Assembly: GCA_947455215.1 (NCBI GenBank)
Contig: CANGNA010000010.1
Coordinates: forward strand, 19,989 to 83,988
Origin: Chitinophagaceae bacterium
GTDB taxonomy: Bacteria > Bacteroidota > Bacteroidia > Chitinophagales > Chitinophagaceae
Direction: 5' to 3'
DNA length: 64,000 nt
Of this stretch, positions 10,930-18,553 are shown piece by piece (the first letter of the stretch is position 1; every line of letters starts with the position of its first letter). The notes under the pieces are model-generated. The model was not told the origin of the DNA and did no database searches. It saw nothing but the letters and a program-made list of their open reading frames with translations. The translations under genes and the position numbers were made by a program.

Positions 10930-12777
10930 TTAATATCCTCTTGCTTCTTTCTGCTCCATGTAGTTGATGAACGCACGGTTGGCTACGCGGTTGCCCCCCG
11001 GTGTGGGGTAGTTGCCGGTAAAATACCAGTCGCCTTTATCGTTGGGGCAGGCGTCGTACAGGCCTTCTATGCTCTGGTAGATCACATCTACCTGTGCATT
11101 TACATCGGCGTGGCGCAGCATGCGGGCTATCTTTGCGCTGATCTCTTCGGCAGTGAACGGCTCATATATTGCCCTTACAAAGTTTTGTTCTTTCAGCTTA
11201 TTGTTTTGCTCGGCATCTTTACACAGATTGTAGGTGTCTGTGAGGACGTGTTCCCTGCCTGTTTCCTTAAGCAGCTGTACGGCGGCCTGGAAGGCAATGA
11301 AATCGCCCATGCGGCTCATATCTATACCGTAGCAATCGGGGTAGCGGATCTGCGGGGCAGATGATACTACTATGATACGCTTAGGGCCCAGGCGGTCGAG
11401 CATCTTGATGATACTCTCTTTCAGAGTGGTGCCGCGAACGATCGAGTCGTCAATGACCACCAGGGTATCGACATCGCGTTCTACGGTGCCATAGGTAATG
11501 TCGTATACGTGTTGTACCATCTCGTTGCGCGAGGCATCTTCCGTGATGAAGGTGCGCAGCTTGGCATCTTTGATGGCTATCTTCTCGATACGAACACGAC
11601 GATTGATGAGTTCACGCATTTCGTCGGCGGTCAGCTCGTCTTTGCGCGCCATGATGCGCGTGAGCGTTATCTCTTTCAACCAGTCTTCCAATCCCTTTAT
11701 AAGGCCGTAGAATGCAGTCTCGGCAGTGTTGGGGATGAAGGAAACGATGGTATGCTTGAGGTGATAATCCAGCTCTTTGAGCACGGTTGCGGCCAGGTTG
11801 CGGCCCAGCTGCATACGCTCGCGGTATATAGACGGATCGCTGCCGCGGCTGAAGTAGATACGCTCGAAGCTGCATGCGGTGAGCTTGCGGGCAGGCAGTA
11901 TCTCTACATCTTTAAAGTCGCCATTGGCAGATATAATGATAGCATGGCCTGGTGCGAGCTTGATCACGTCTTCTTTTGTTACATTGAATGCCGTCATAAT
12001 AGCAGCACGCTCTGATGCAGCCACTATAACCTCGTCGTTCTTGTAATAGTAACACGGCCTGATGCCGTTGGCATCGCGCATCACGAAGCTATCGCCATTG
12101 CCGATAAGCCCGCTGAACACATAGCCGCCATCGAAATGGATAGTGGCCTGTTTGAGGATACCCTCAATGTTCAGTGCTTCAGGGTTAGTATCGTCGGCCA
12201 GGCACAGATAGTAATGTATGGTCTCGATCATGGCGCCGAGATCGCTCTCGCGCATAGTACTTGTTGGGTGCTGCGTCAGCATATCAAACAGCTCGTCGGT
12301 ATTGACGAGGTTGAAATTGCCGGCCATAGCCAGGCTACGGGTGGGGTTAATATCGTGCTTGATGAACGGATGGCAGAATTCTATATTGTTCTTGCCCTGT
12401 GTGCCGTAGCGCAGGTGGCCCAGCAGCAGCTCGCCCGCAAAACGCATGTACCCTTTCATAAAGCCGGGGTGCTGCAGGATATTGGGGTATGCTTTTTCGA
12501 GATCGGCAACCTCTTCGTTGATGTTCTGGAATATCCGGGCAATGGCCTGCTGGCCGCTTACGCGCAACCTGTGCATATTTTGGTTGCCGGGAGGCACATC
12601 CAGCTTTACACTGGCGATACCGGCGCCGTCCTGGCCACGGTTGTGCTGTTTTTCCATGAGCAGGTATAGCTTATTGAGGCCGTACACTGCGGTACCGTAC
12701 TTGAGGTGGTAATGAGAGAGTGGCTTGAGCAGGCGGATGTACGCCAGGCCACATTCGTGCTTTATCGCGTCGGACAT
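10930..12777 (-). CDS. PurF-type amidophosphoribosyltransferase, long Bacteroidetes form
   Basis: A 615-residue class II glutamine amidotransferase fused to a phosphoribosyltransferase. The likely nucleophile is Cys9 (HE-CGLAY), exposed after removal of a short propeptide. KQHNRGQDGAGIA is the glutaminase signature. The PRPP loop TLVVIDDSIVRGTT lies at about 436-449. The family makes 5-phosphoribosylamine, the first committed step of purine synthesis. This version is ~100 residues longer than E. coli PurF, with extra sequence in both domains. Bacteroidetes often carry it beside a standard PurF, so its exact role is less certain than its family. Confidence 0.85.
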   Translation of the reverse strand: MSDAIKHECGLAYIRLLKPLSHYHLKYGTAVYGLNKLYLLMEKQHNRGQDGAGIASVKLDVPPGNQNMHRLRVSGQQAIARIFQNINEEVADLEKAYPNILQHPGFMKGYMRFAGELLLGHLRYGTQGKNNIEFCHPFIKHDINPTRSLAMAGNFNLVNTDELFDMLTQHPTSTMRESDLGAMIETIHYYLCLADDTNPEALNIEGILKQATIHFDGGYVFSGLIGNGDSFVMRDANGIRPCYYYKNDEVIVAASERAAIMTAFNVTKEDVIKLAPGHAIIISANGDFKDVEILPARKLTACSFERIYFSRGSDPSIYRERMQLGRNLAATVLKELDYHLKHTIVSFIPNTAETAFYGLIKGLEDWLKEITLTRIMARKDELTADEMRELINRRVRIEKIAIKDAKLRTFITEDASRNEMVQHVYDITYGTVERDVDTLVVIDDSIVRGTTLKESIIKMLDRLGPKRIIVVSSAPQIRYPDCYGIDMSRMGDFIAFQAAVQLLKETGREHVLTDTYNLCKDAEQNNKLKEQNFVRAIYEPFTAEEISAKIARMLRHADVNAQVDVIYQSIEGLYDACPNDKGDWYFTGNYPTPGGNRVANRAFINYMEQKEARGY

Positions 12778-12849
12778 GAGGGTGTAAAATTAATTTAATT
12801 TCCAGGAATGAAACTCCAAATTTCAAGAGAGGAGATGTTAATTGTGATC

Positions 12850-13234
12850 GTCTGAATCAGAATTGGCCAGAATTTTAAAATTTACAGAATTTAGATTGTC
12901 TGAATCAGTATGGTGAGTATTTGAGTAAAGGCAGTATTGGAAAAAAATGAAGACAATCGGGTGTTGTTGGTGTTGATTTTGAATGGATTGTGGAATTTGG
13001 ACCGGGTGTTTTTGTCTGAATCAGAATTGGCCAGAATTTAAGAATTTACAGAATTTGGGTTGTTGATTGTTATCGGAAACAGTATGGTTAGTATTTGAGT
13101 ATTGGGAGTATTGATTTTTAAAAAATGAGCAAAACGGGTGTTGTTGGTATTGGTTTTGAATGGGTTGTGGAAAGTGAACCGGGTGTTTTTCGTCTGAACC
13201 ATGATTCATAGGATTTAGGGATTTTCAGGATTTA
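12850..13234. repeat. degenerate ~170-bp tandem repeat block
   Basis: Two diverged units (12850-13013 and 13014-13191) each begin GTCTGAATCAGAATTGGCC. They continue with three CAGAATT-like motifs, contain GTATTTGAGTA and GGGTGTTGTTGGT, and end ACCGGGTGTTTTT. A third, truncated unit (13192-13234) starts GTCTGAACCATGATTCATA and carries GGATTT motifs instead. The ~640-bp gap holds this block plus low-complexity AT-rich sequence. No open frame here looks coding. Confidence 0.8.
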
Positions 13235-13417
13235 CGTTTTAATGCTGAGGGCTTTTCAGGTGATGGTTTTTTATGCATGAGAAGGGGTTTTAGGTGGTGC
13301 AAAGATACGTTGGAACAAGAGGGTGTTCCAAATAAAGATATGCACAAAACGAATGTATAATTGTTGTTTTAATGATTGGTGCAGGGTTAAGATCGCTGGA
13401 CAAATTTTAGCTGTTTT

Positions 13418-14066
13418 TTAGAAACGATAGCCAACAAAAATATTTCCAAGTCCTTTGTAGCCGTACCCTATTTCCCCGCCAAAACTCACAAAGCGTGCCT
13501 GGTATTCCAGTCCTAATAAAGTAAGTTGCCATGTATATTCCGACCTGCTATGGGCGTATGGATTTGTTGGTACTTTACCTTGTGGCCCGTAAAACATATT
13601 GGCATACTTGACATTGTCTACGAATGTATATGTTTCAGTGCTTTTTGTAGAGCCAACACCGATACCGCTATAAAAAATCATATTCTTTTCTGTATCTATA
13701 ACATAAAAAGCACTCTGCGGCGATCGTATACGACCTTCTTTTATAATAGCCGATTGAATACACAGAAGAAAATGTACTGGAGTGGGGAGGGCCGTAGGAC
13801 AGCCGTCCCGACTGGTTGTCTAAGCCCGCAGTTGCCCTGACGGCCAATTTATTAAAAAAAAGTCTGCGATAGGTAATGAACGCAGCGCCACTATATCCCT
13901 GAGGAATGCGGGGCATATCCATATAACCAACCAGCGGCCCATTAAATATGCCCCGGAACTGATAGTTGGAAAGTATGCCTCCGCTAAGGGAGATCTCATT
14001 ATTATTTTTAGCTATTGAAACCTGGAAAAACAAAGTGCAGAGCAGGGTAGATAGTATGTATCTCAT
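13418..14066 (-). pseudogene. outer-membrane beta-barrel protein, single frameshift
   Basis: The ATG at 14066 opens with a signal peptide (MRYILSTLLCTLFFQVSIA). Beta-strand-like sequence follows until the frame stops at 13668. The remaining 85 codons, beginning around IFYSGIGVGSTKSTETY and ending GLGNIFVGYRF with the barrel-typical terminal aromatic, are in another frame. The two join at a run of six T (minus strand, 13672-13677). Removing one T restores a continuous 215-residue protein reading EYDFYSGIGVG. Either a true null or phase-variable allele, or a sequencing error. It lies downstream of the MlaE-like permease gene, 35 nt away. Confidence 0.7.
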
Positions 14067-14101
14067 ACTACAACAACGGAAAGAGTATGATTTTATTACA
14101 A

Positions 14102-14839
14102 TTATAATAGCAACACAGTAAGGCCATAGTCGGCGAAGAGGATGAGGATGCAGCTGACCACGACGGCGGTTGTGGATGCGCGGCCGATCTCGAGTGCGCC
14201 ACCTTCTACATGGTAGCCAAAATAGGACGGTATAATGGTGATGATAAGGGAGAAAACTGATGATTTGACCATAGCAAAAACCAGGTTGTATGGTACAAAA
14301 CCTGTGGTAAGGCCGGTAAGGAATTGCTGGCGGGTGAGGATGTGAGAGAATAAACCAGCAAGGTAGCCACCCGATATACTGATAGCAATAGCCAGCACAA
14401 TAAGACATGGCACTACGATGATGCCAGCCAGTATTTTAGGCAGGATGAGGTATGATCGGGTGTTTATCCCCATTATTTCTAATGCGTCTATTTGTTCGCT
14501 GACGCGCATATTACCGAGCTCCGAGGCTATTTTGGAGCCAACCACGCCAGCGAGGACGATACAGGTAACGGTAGGCGAAAATTCGAGGATGGCAGAATCG
14601 CGGACGAGGGTACCGATGATGGACTTGGGTACGAACGGGCTGACAAGCTGGTAAGAGAACTGCACCGTCATCACCATACCAATGAACAGGGAGATGATGA
14701 TGACAATAGGCAAGGAGCGGATGCCAATGTCGTTGCATTGTTCCATAAACTCTTTCCAGTAAACTTTCAGGTTCTCGGGCTTTGTAAAACCTCCCTTTAT
14801 CATGAGGGATATTTTGCCGACGTGCTCCAGGAATGTCAT
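14102..14839 (-). CDS. MlaE-family ABC transporter permease
   Basis: A 245-residue inner-membrane permease of the MlaE/YrbE family, which moves phospholipids between the inner and outer membranes with an MlaF-type ATPase and an MCE protein. Five or so hydrophobic segments are present. Family features include the amphipathic start, FIGMVMTVQFSYQL, the conserved GSKIASELGNMRVSEQIDALEIMGI loop region (residues ~105-130), and the C-terminal VEGGALEIGRASTTAVV. The ATPase and MCE genes that normally follow are not here. A frameshifted barrel gene follows instead. Confidence 0.93.
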   Translation of the reverse strand: MTFLEHVGKISLMIKGGFTKPENLKVYWKEFMEQCNDIGIRSLPIVIIISLFIGMVMTVQFSYQLVSPFVPKSIIGTLVRDSAILEFSPTVTCIVLAGVVGSKIASELGNMRVSEQIDALEIMGINTRSYLILPKILAGIIVVPCLIVLAIAISISGGYLAGLFSHILTRQQFLTGLTTGFVPYNLVFAMVKSSVFSLIITIIPSYFGYHVEGGALEIGRASTTAVVVSCILILFADYGLTVLLL

Positions 14840-14856
14840 CAGGGGCTAAAATTAGG

Positions 14857-15103
14857 TAAAAATGGTATTGGTATGTGTGATAATGTTGTCTTAAAAAATG
14901 GGGCCAATGGATTTTTGTGTGAACCCGGAGATCAGAAAGTAAATGCGTATAAATTTTGTCAATGTGTTATCCGGGTCAGTCGGAGACTGATTCACTTATG
15001 TCGTCAGGAGAGCGCTATGCTGAACTCTCGCGACAGGAGGAAATTGTATGTGCTCGATCTGTTTTTCGATATTGATATTAAGAATTGGATAATAGGCAAG
15101 TAG
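14857..15103 (+). pseudogene. 3' remnant of a GT4 glycosyltransferase
   Basis: The plus-strand frame reads VVLKNGANGFLCEPGDQ, which matches the donor-binding C-terminal lobe of family 4 glycosyltransferases (NGxNGFLVxPGD). It ends DLFFDIDIKNWIIGK, typical of the family's last helix. The segment between looks scrambled and better fits another frame (SGERYAELSRQ), suggesting internal frameshifts. No N-terminal lobe is present. It sits directly upstream of the polysaccharide operon and is probably a deletion relic. Confidence 0.55.
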
Positions 15104-15126
15104 TATTAAAGATGGAGATAATAAAT

Positions 15127-15134
15127 TACCTTTG
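15127..15134 (+). promoter_or_regulatory. -7 element of the polysaccharide operon
   Basis: TACCTTTG matches TAnnTTTG and lies 68 nt before the first gene of the operon, after the glycosyltransferase remnant. Confidence 0.45.
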
Positions 15135-15202
15135 CACACCGAAAACGAGGGCGAAATGAAAGCATTTCGTACATTGAAAAATAATACTCAACATCATACA
15201 TA

Positions 15203-17314
15203 TTGAAACAGATCATACAATCATTCAAGACGGGCGCGACAGTGCTGGAAGAGGTACCTGCACCTGCGGTAAAGAGGGGATGTGTATTGATACAAACCAC
15301 CCGTAGCCTGGTATCGCTGGGTACGGAGCGTATGCTGGTGGAGTTTGGCAAGGCCAACCTGCTGCAGAAGGCCCGTCAGCAACCGGACAGGGTGAAGGAG
15401 GTACTGGCCAAGATAAAGACCGATGGTCTGAAGCCTACCATTAATGCCGTGTTCAACAAACTGGGGCAGCCCCTTCCGCTGGGTTACTGTAATGTGGGCA
15501 AAGTAATAGCTGTAGGCGATGGCGTAAATGAATTCAAAATAGGCGACAGGGTAGCATCTAACGGTCCGCATGCAGAATATGTATGTATACCTAAGAACCT
15601 GGTTGCATCGGTACCTGATAATGTTACCGATGAAGAGGCGGCCTTTACTGTTATTGGTTCCATAGGCTTGCAGGGTATACGCCTGTGCAATCCGCAATTG
15701 GGGGAAACCATAGTAGTTGTGGGCCTGGGCCTGATAGGCATGATAACAGCAGAACTGTTGGTAGCCAATGGCTGCCGTGTGATAGGTGTAGACCTGGACC
15801 CGAAGAAGATAGCCATAGCGAAGGAGAAAGGTATCATTGCCATCAACCCGCGCGATGGTGTGGACCAGGTGAAGTATGTGATCTCTGTAACAGACGGGCA
15901 AGGTTGCGATGGCGTGATCATCACGGCCAGCGCCAAGACCGACGAGATAATAGCGCAGGCTGCCAAGATGAGCCGTAAGCGTGGCCGCATCATATTGGTG
16001 GGCGTGATAGGCCTGAACATAAGCCGTGCTGATTTTTATGAAAAGGAACTGACCTTCCAGGTGAGCTGCTCGTATGGCCCCGGCCGCTACGACGACCGCT
16101 ATGAAAAGGAGGGTATAGACTATCCGCTGCCATTTGTGCGGTGGACAGAGAAGCGTAACTTCCAGGCGATACTGCAGGCGATAGCCACCAGGAAGCTGAA
16201 TGTGGCCGGGCTGATAACCGAGCGTGTGCAACTGGAGAATTTTGACCAGATATATGGTAACATCAGTAACCCGAATTCGATAGCATCGATACTGGAATAC
16301 CCTGAAAAGAGCCAGCACGCTGTGTCTGTATCTATTACTGATGGAAAGTTTGAAGCAGGCAGGGGAGGGATAGGCATAATAGGTGCGGGCAACTTTACTG
16401 CGATGACCATGCTGCCGGTGCTGAGTGAGATCAATGCACCGCTGTATGCTATAGCCAGTGCGCAGGGCCTTACCGGCACCACGCTGGCCAAGAAACACAA
16501 GATAGGCAAGAGCACAACCGATTATAATAGCATCATCAACGACCCAACAATAGACCTGGTGATCATTACCACAAGGCATAATGAACATGCCCGCATGGTA
16601 ACGGAAAGCCTGGAAGCGGGTAAACACGTGTTTGTAGAAAAGCCGCTGGCGCTGAGCCGTGAGGAACTGGACGGTATCATTAAAGCTTATAAGGGTGACA
16701 AGACGCTGACGGTAGGGTTTAACCGCAGGTTTAGTCCGCATATGCAGAAGGTAAAGCAGCTGACGGGCAATGTGCAGATGAACGTGATAGCTACCATGAA
16801 TGCCGGCCATATACCACAGAATGTATGGGTGCATGACATGAAGGTAGGCGGTGGCCGTATAGTAGGTGAAGCCTGCCACTATATGGACCTTATTACTTAC
16901 CTGACCGGCAGTAAGATAAAGAGTGTGTGTATGAATGCCATGGGCATTAACCCACAGGCCAATACAGACAGCGCATCGATACTGCTGGAGTATGAGAACG
17001 GCAGTACCGGTGTGATCAACTATTTTTCTAACGGCAGCAAGTCTTACAGTAAAGAGCGTATAGAAGTATATGCACAAGACAGAACGATAGTAACCGACAA
17101 CTTCCGTGTGACGGAGGGCTTTGGCTATAGCGGATTCTCTAAGTTGAAGACCGGTATAGACAAGGGGCATGCTACACAGTTCAAGCTACTGGTAGACAGG
17201 GTGAAGAATGGCGGGCAGGCGCTGGTGCCGTTTGATGATGCGGTAAACACAACGCTTGCCAGCTTTGCAGCTATTGAGAGCCTGCTGACAAGAAGGTGGG
17301 TGAATGTTGATTAA
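15203..17314 (+). CDS. two-domain dehydrogenase: MDR alcohol dehydrogenase fused to Gfo/Idh/MocA oxidoreductase
   Basis: A 703-residue fusion found in surface-polysaccharide clusters. Residues 1-~370 form a medium-chain dehydrogenase (LVSLGTERMLVEFGKANL, nucleotide-binding VVVGLGLIGM). Residues ~390-700 form a Gfo/Idh/MocA domain with GIIGAGNFTAM and the EKPLALS active-site motif. It probably oxidises or epimerises a nucleotide sugar, but the substrate is unknown. Homology to MKQIIQSFKTG starts supports a TTG start codon. It is first in an operon running to 24906. Confidence 0.88.
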   Translation: MKQIIQSFKTGATVLEEVPAPAVKRGCVLIQTTRSLVSLGTERMLVEFGKANLLQKARQQPDRVKEVLAKIKTDGLKPTINAVFNKLGQPLPLGYCNVGKVIAVGDGVNEFKIGDRVASNGPHAEYVCIPKNLVASVPDNVTDEEAAFTVIGSIGLQGIRLCNPQLGETIVVVGLGLIGMITAELLVANGCRVIGVDLDPKKIAIAKEKGIIAINPRDGVDQVKYVISVTDGQGCDGVIITASAKTDEIIAQAAKMSRKRGRIILVGVIGLNISRADFYEKELTFQVSCSYGPGRYDDRYEKEGIDYPLPFVRWTEKRNFQAILQAIATRKLNVAGLITERVQLENFDQIYGNISNPNSIASILEYPEKSQHAVSVSITDGKFEAGRGGIGIIGAGNFTAMTMLPVLSEINAPLYAIASAQGLTGTTLAKKHKIGKSTTDYNSIINDPTIDLVIITTRHNEHARMVTESLEAGKHVFVEKPLALSREELDGIIKAYKGDKTLTVGFNRRFSPHMQKVKQLTGNVQMNVIATMNAGHIPQNVWVHDMKVGGGRIVGEACHYMDLITYLTGSKIKSVCMNAMGINPQANTDSASILLEYENGSTGVINYFSNGSKSYSKERIEVYAQDRTIVTDNFRVTEGFGYSGFSKLKTGIDKGHATQFKLLVDRVKNGGQALVPFDDAVNTTLASFAAIESLLTRRWVNVD

Positions 17315-17350
17315 TGGCTCAATGGCTTAATAGCTTAATGGCTCAATGAA
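17312..17350. repeat. period-10 AATGGCTCA/AATGGCTTA repeat
   Basis: Four near-identical ~10-bp units (TAATGGCTC, AATGGCTTAA, TAGCTTAATG, GCTCAATG) begin inside the stop codon of the dehydrogenase gene. One more unit lies at about 17370. A second array is at 33485-33521. Confidence 0.65.
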
Positions 17351-17442
17351 TGCGGCAATGTGGTGTATAATGGCTCAATGATAATGGGGTAATGAGGTGG
17401 GAGATTTTAATTTTTGACTTTTGATTTTTTAGTTTTTAAGAT

Positions 17443-18543
17443 ATGCTCATAGATATAATAGCAGGCGCGAGGCCGAATTTCATGAAGATAGCACCGATAA
17501 TAGATGCTATAGAGGTGCAGCAGCAAAATGGCAAGGATATTCAGTATCGCCTTGTGCATACTGGCCAGCATTATGACAAGAAGATGAGCGCTGATTTCTT
17601 TGAGCAGCTAAATATACCCGCGCCTCACCATAACCTGGAAGTGGGCAGCGGTACGCAGGCTGAGCAGACCGGCAAGATAATGATGGGCTACGAAAAGCTA
17701 TTGCTGGAAAAGCCTTGTGACCTGTGCATAGTTGTGGGTGATGTAACATCGACCATGGCATGCTCTATAGCTGCAAAAAAGCTGAACAATATAAAGGTAG
17801 CGCACGTGGAAGCAGGCATCCGCAGCGGTGACTGGACGATGCCGGAAGAGATAAACCGCATGGTGACGGATTCTATAACAGACTATTTCTTCACCACATC
17901 GGACGTGGCGAACAACAACCTGCGCAAGGCGGGAATAAGCGAAGACAGGATATTTTTTGTGGGCAATACCATGATAGATACGCTGTATAAGCAGATGCCC
18001 CGTTTTCAGCAGCCGGAAGTATGGAAAACACTTGGGCTGAAAGAGAGGGAGTACATCATTATGACGCTGCACCGCCCTGCCAATGTGGACAGCCAGGATA
18101 ACCTGAAGTACCTGATAGATGAGATCGTTAAATCATCGCACGGGCTGCCGCTGGTATTCCCGATACACCCGCGTACGGCTAAAATACTGGAAGCTGCGGG
18201 CGTAAGTGCGCCTAACCTGCATATTATAGAGCCGCTGGGCTACCTGGAATTCAACTACCTTGTTAAAAATGCCAAAGCAGTAATAACAGACTCCGGTGGT
18301 ATTACGGAAGAGGCAACGGTGATGAGCATACCATGTATGACCTTGCGTGACAGCACAGAAAGGCCTGAGACATGTACCGTAGGCACTAACGAATTGCTGG
18401 GTACAGACCCCAAGGCGGTAGCACCTGCCATGGAAAAGTTGTTTAGCGGCAACTGGAAGAAGGGTGGCATACCGGAAATGTGGGATGGCAAAACATCGCC
18501 AAGGATAGTAGCCCACATCATGCAGCTTTTTGGTATCAACTAG
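17443..18543 (+). CDS. wecB: UDP-N-acetylglucosamine 2-epimerase (non-hydrolysing)
   Basis: A 366-residue cytoplasmic enzyme converting UDP-GlcNAc to UDP-ManNAc for surface glycans. Family signatures: GARPNFMKIAPI at the N-terminus, HTGQHYDKKMS, VVGDVTSTMA, HVEAGIRSGDWTMPEEINR, HPRT and TDSGGITEEA. It lies in the operon between the two-domain dehydrogenase and the histidine kinase. It differs clearly from a second copy at 58027, whose matching segment is GLRTFNKFSPFPEEINR, so the two are ancient paralogues rather than a recent duplication. Confidence 0.94.
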   Translation: MLIDIIAGARPNFMKIAPIIDAIEVQQQNGKDIQYRLVHTGQHYDKKMSADFFEQLNIPAPHHNLEVGSGTQAEQTGKIMMGYEKLLLEKPCDLCIVVGDVTSTMACSIAAKKLNNIKVAHVEAGIRSGDWTMPEEINRMVTDSITDYFFTTSDVANNNLRKAGISEDRIFFVGNTMIDTLYKQMPRFQQPEVWKTLGLKEREYIIMTLHRPANVDSQDNLKYLIDEIVKSSHGLPLVFPIHPRTAKILEAAGVSAPNLHIIEPLGYLEFNYLVKNAKAVITDSGGITEEATVMSIPCMTLRDSTERPETCTVGTNELLGTDPKAVAPAMEKLFSGNWKKGGIPEMWDGKTSPRIVAHIMQLFGIN

Positions 18544-18553
18544 TAAAATAACA

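Noticed and set aside
13021..13209. 62-codon minus-strand open frame in the tandem repeat block
   Set aside because: Translation is Asn/Gln/Pro-rich and follows the repeat periodicity; the neighbouring repeat unit does not keep the frame.
12850..13234. CRISPR array interpretation of the repeat block
   Set aside because: Units are ~170 bp, diverged throughout, without 20-40 bp identical repeats and unique spacers, and no cas genes are nearby.
15221..17170. 649-codon minus-strand open frame opposite the two-domain dehydrogenase
   Set aside because: Long only because of the codon bias of the opposite strand; the Tyr/His/Arg-rich translation has no recognisable domain, while the plus frame is a clear enzyme fusion.
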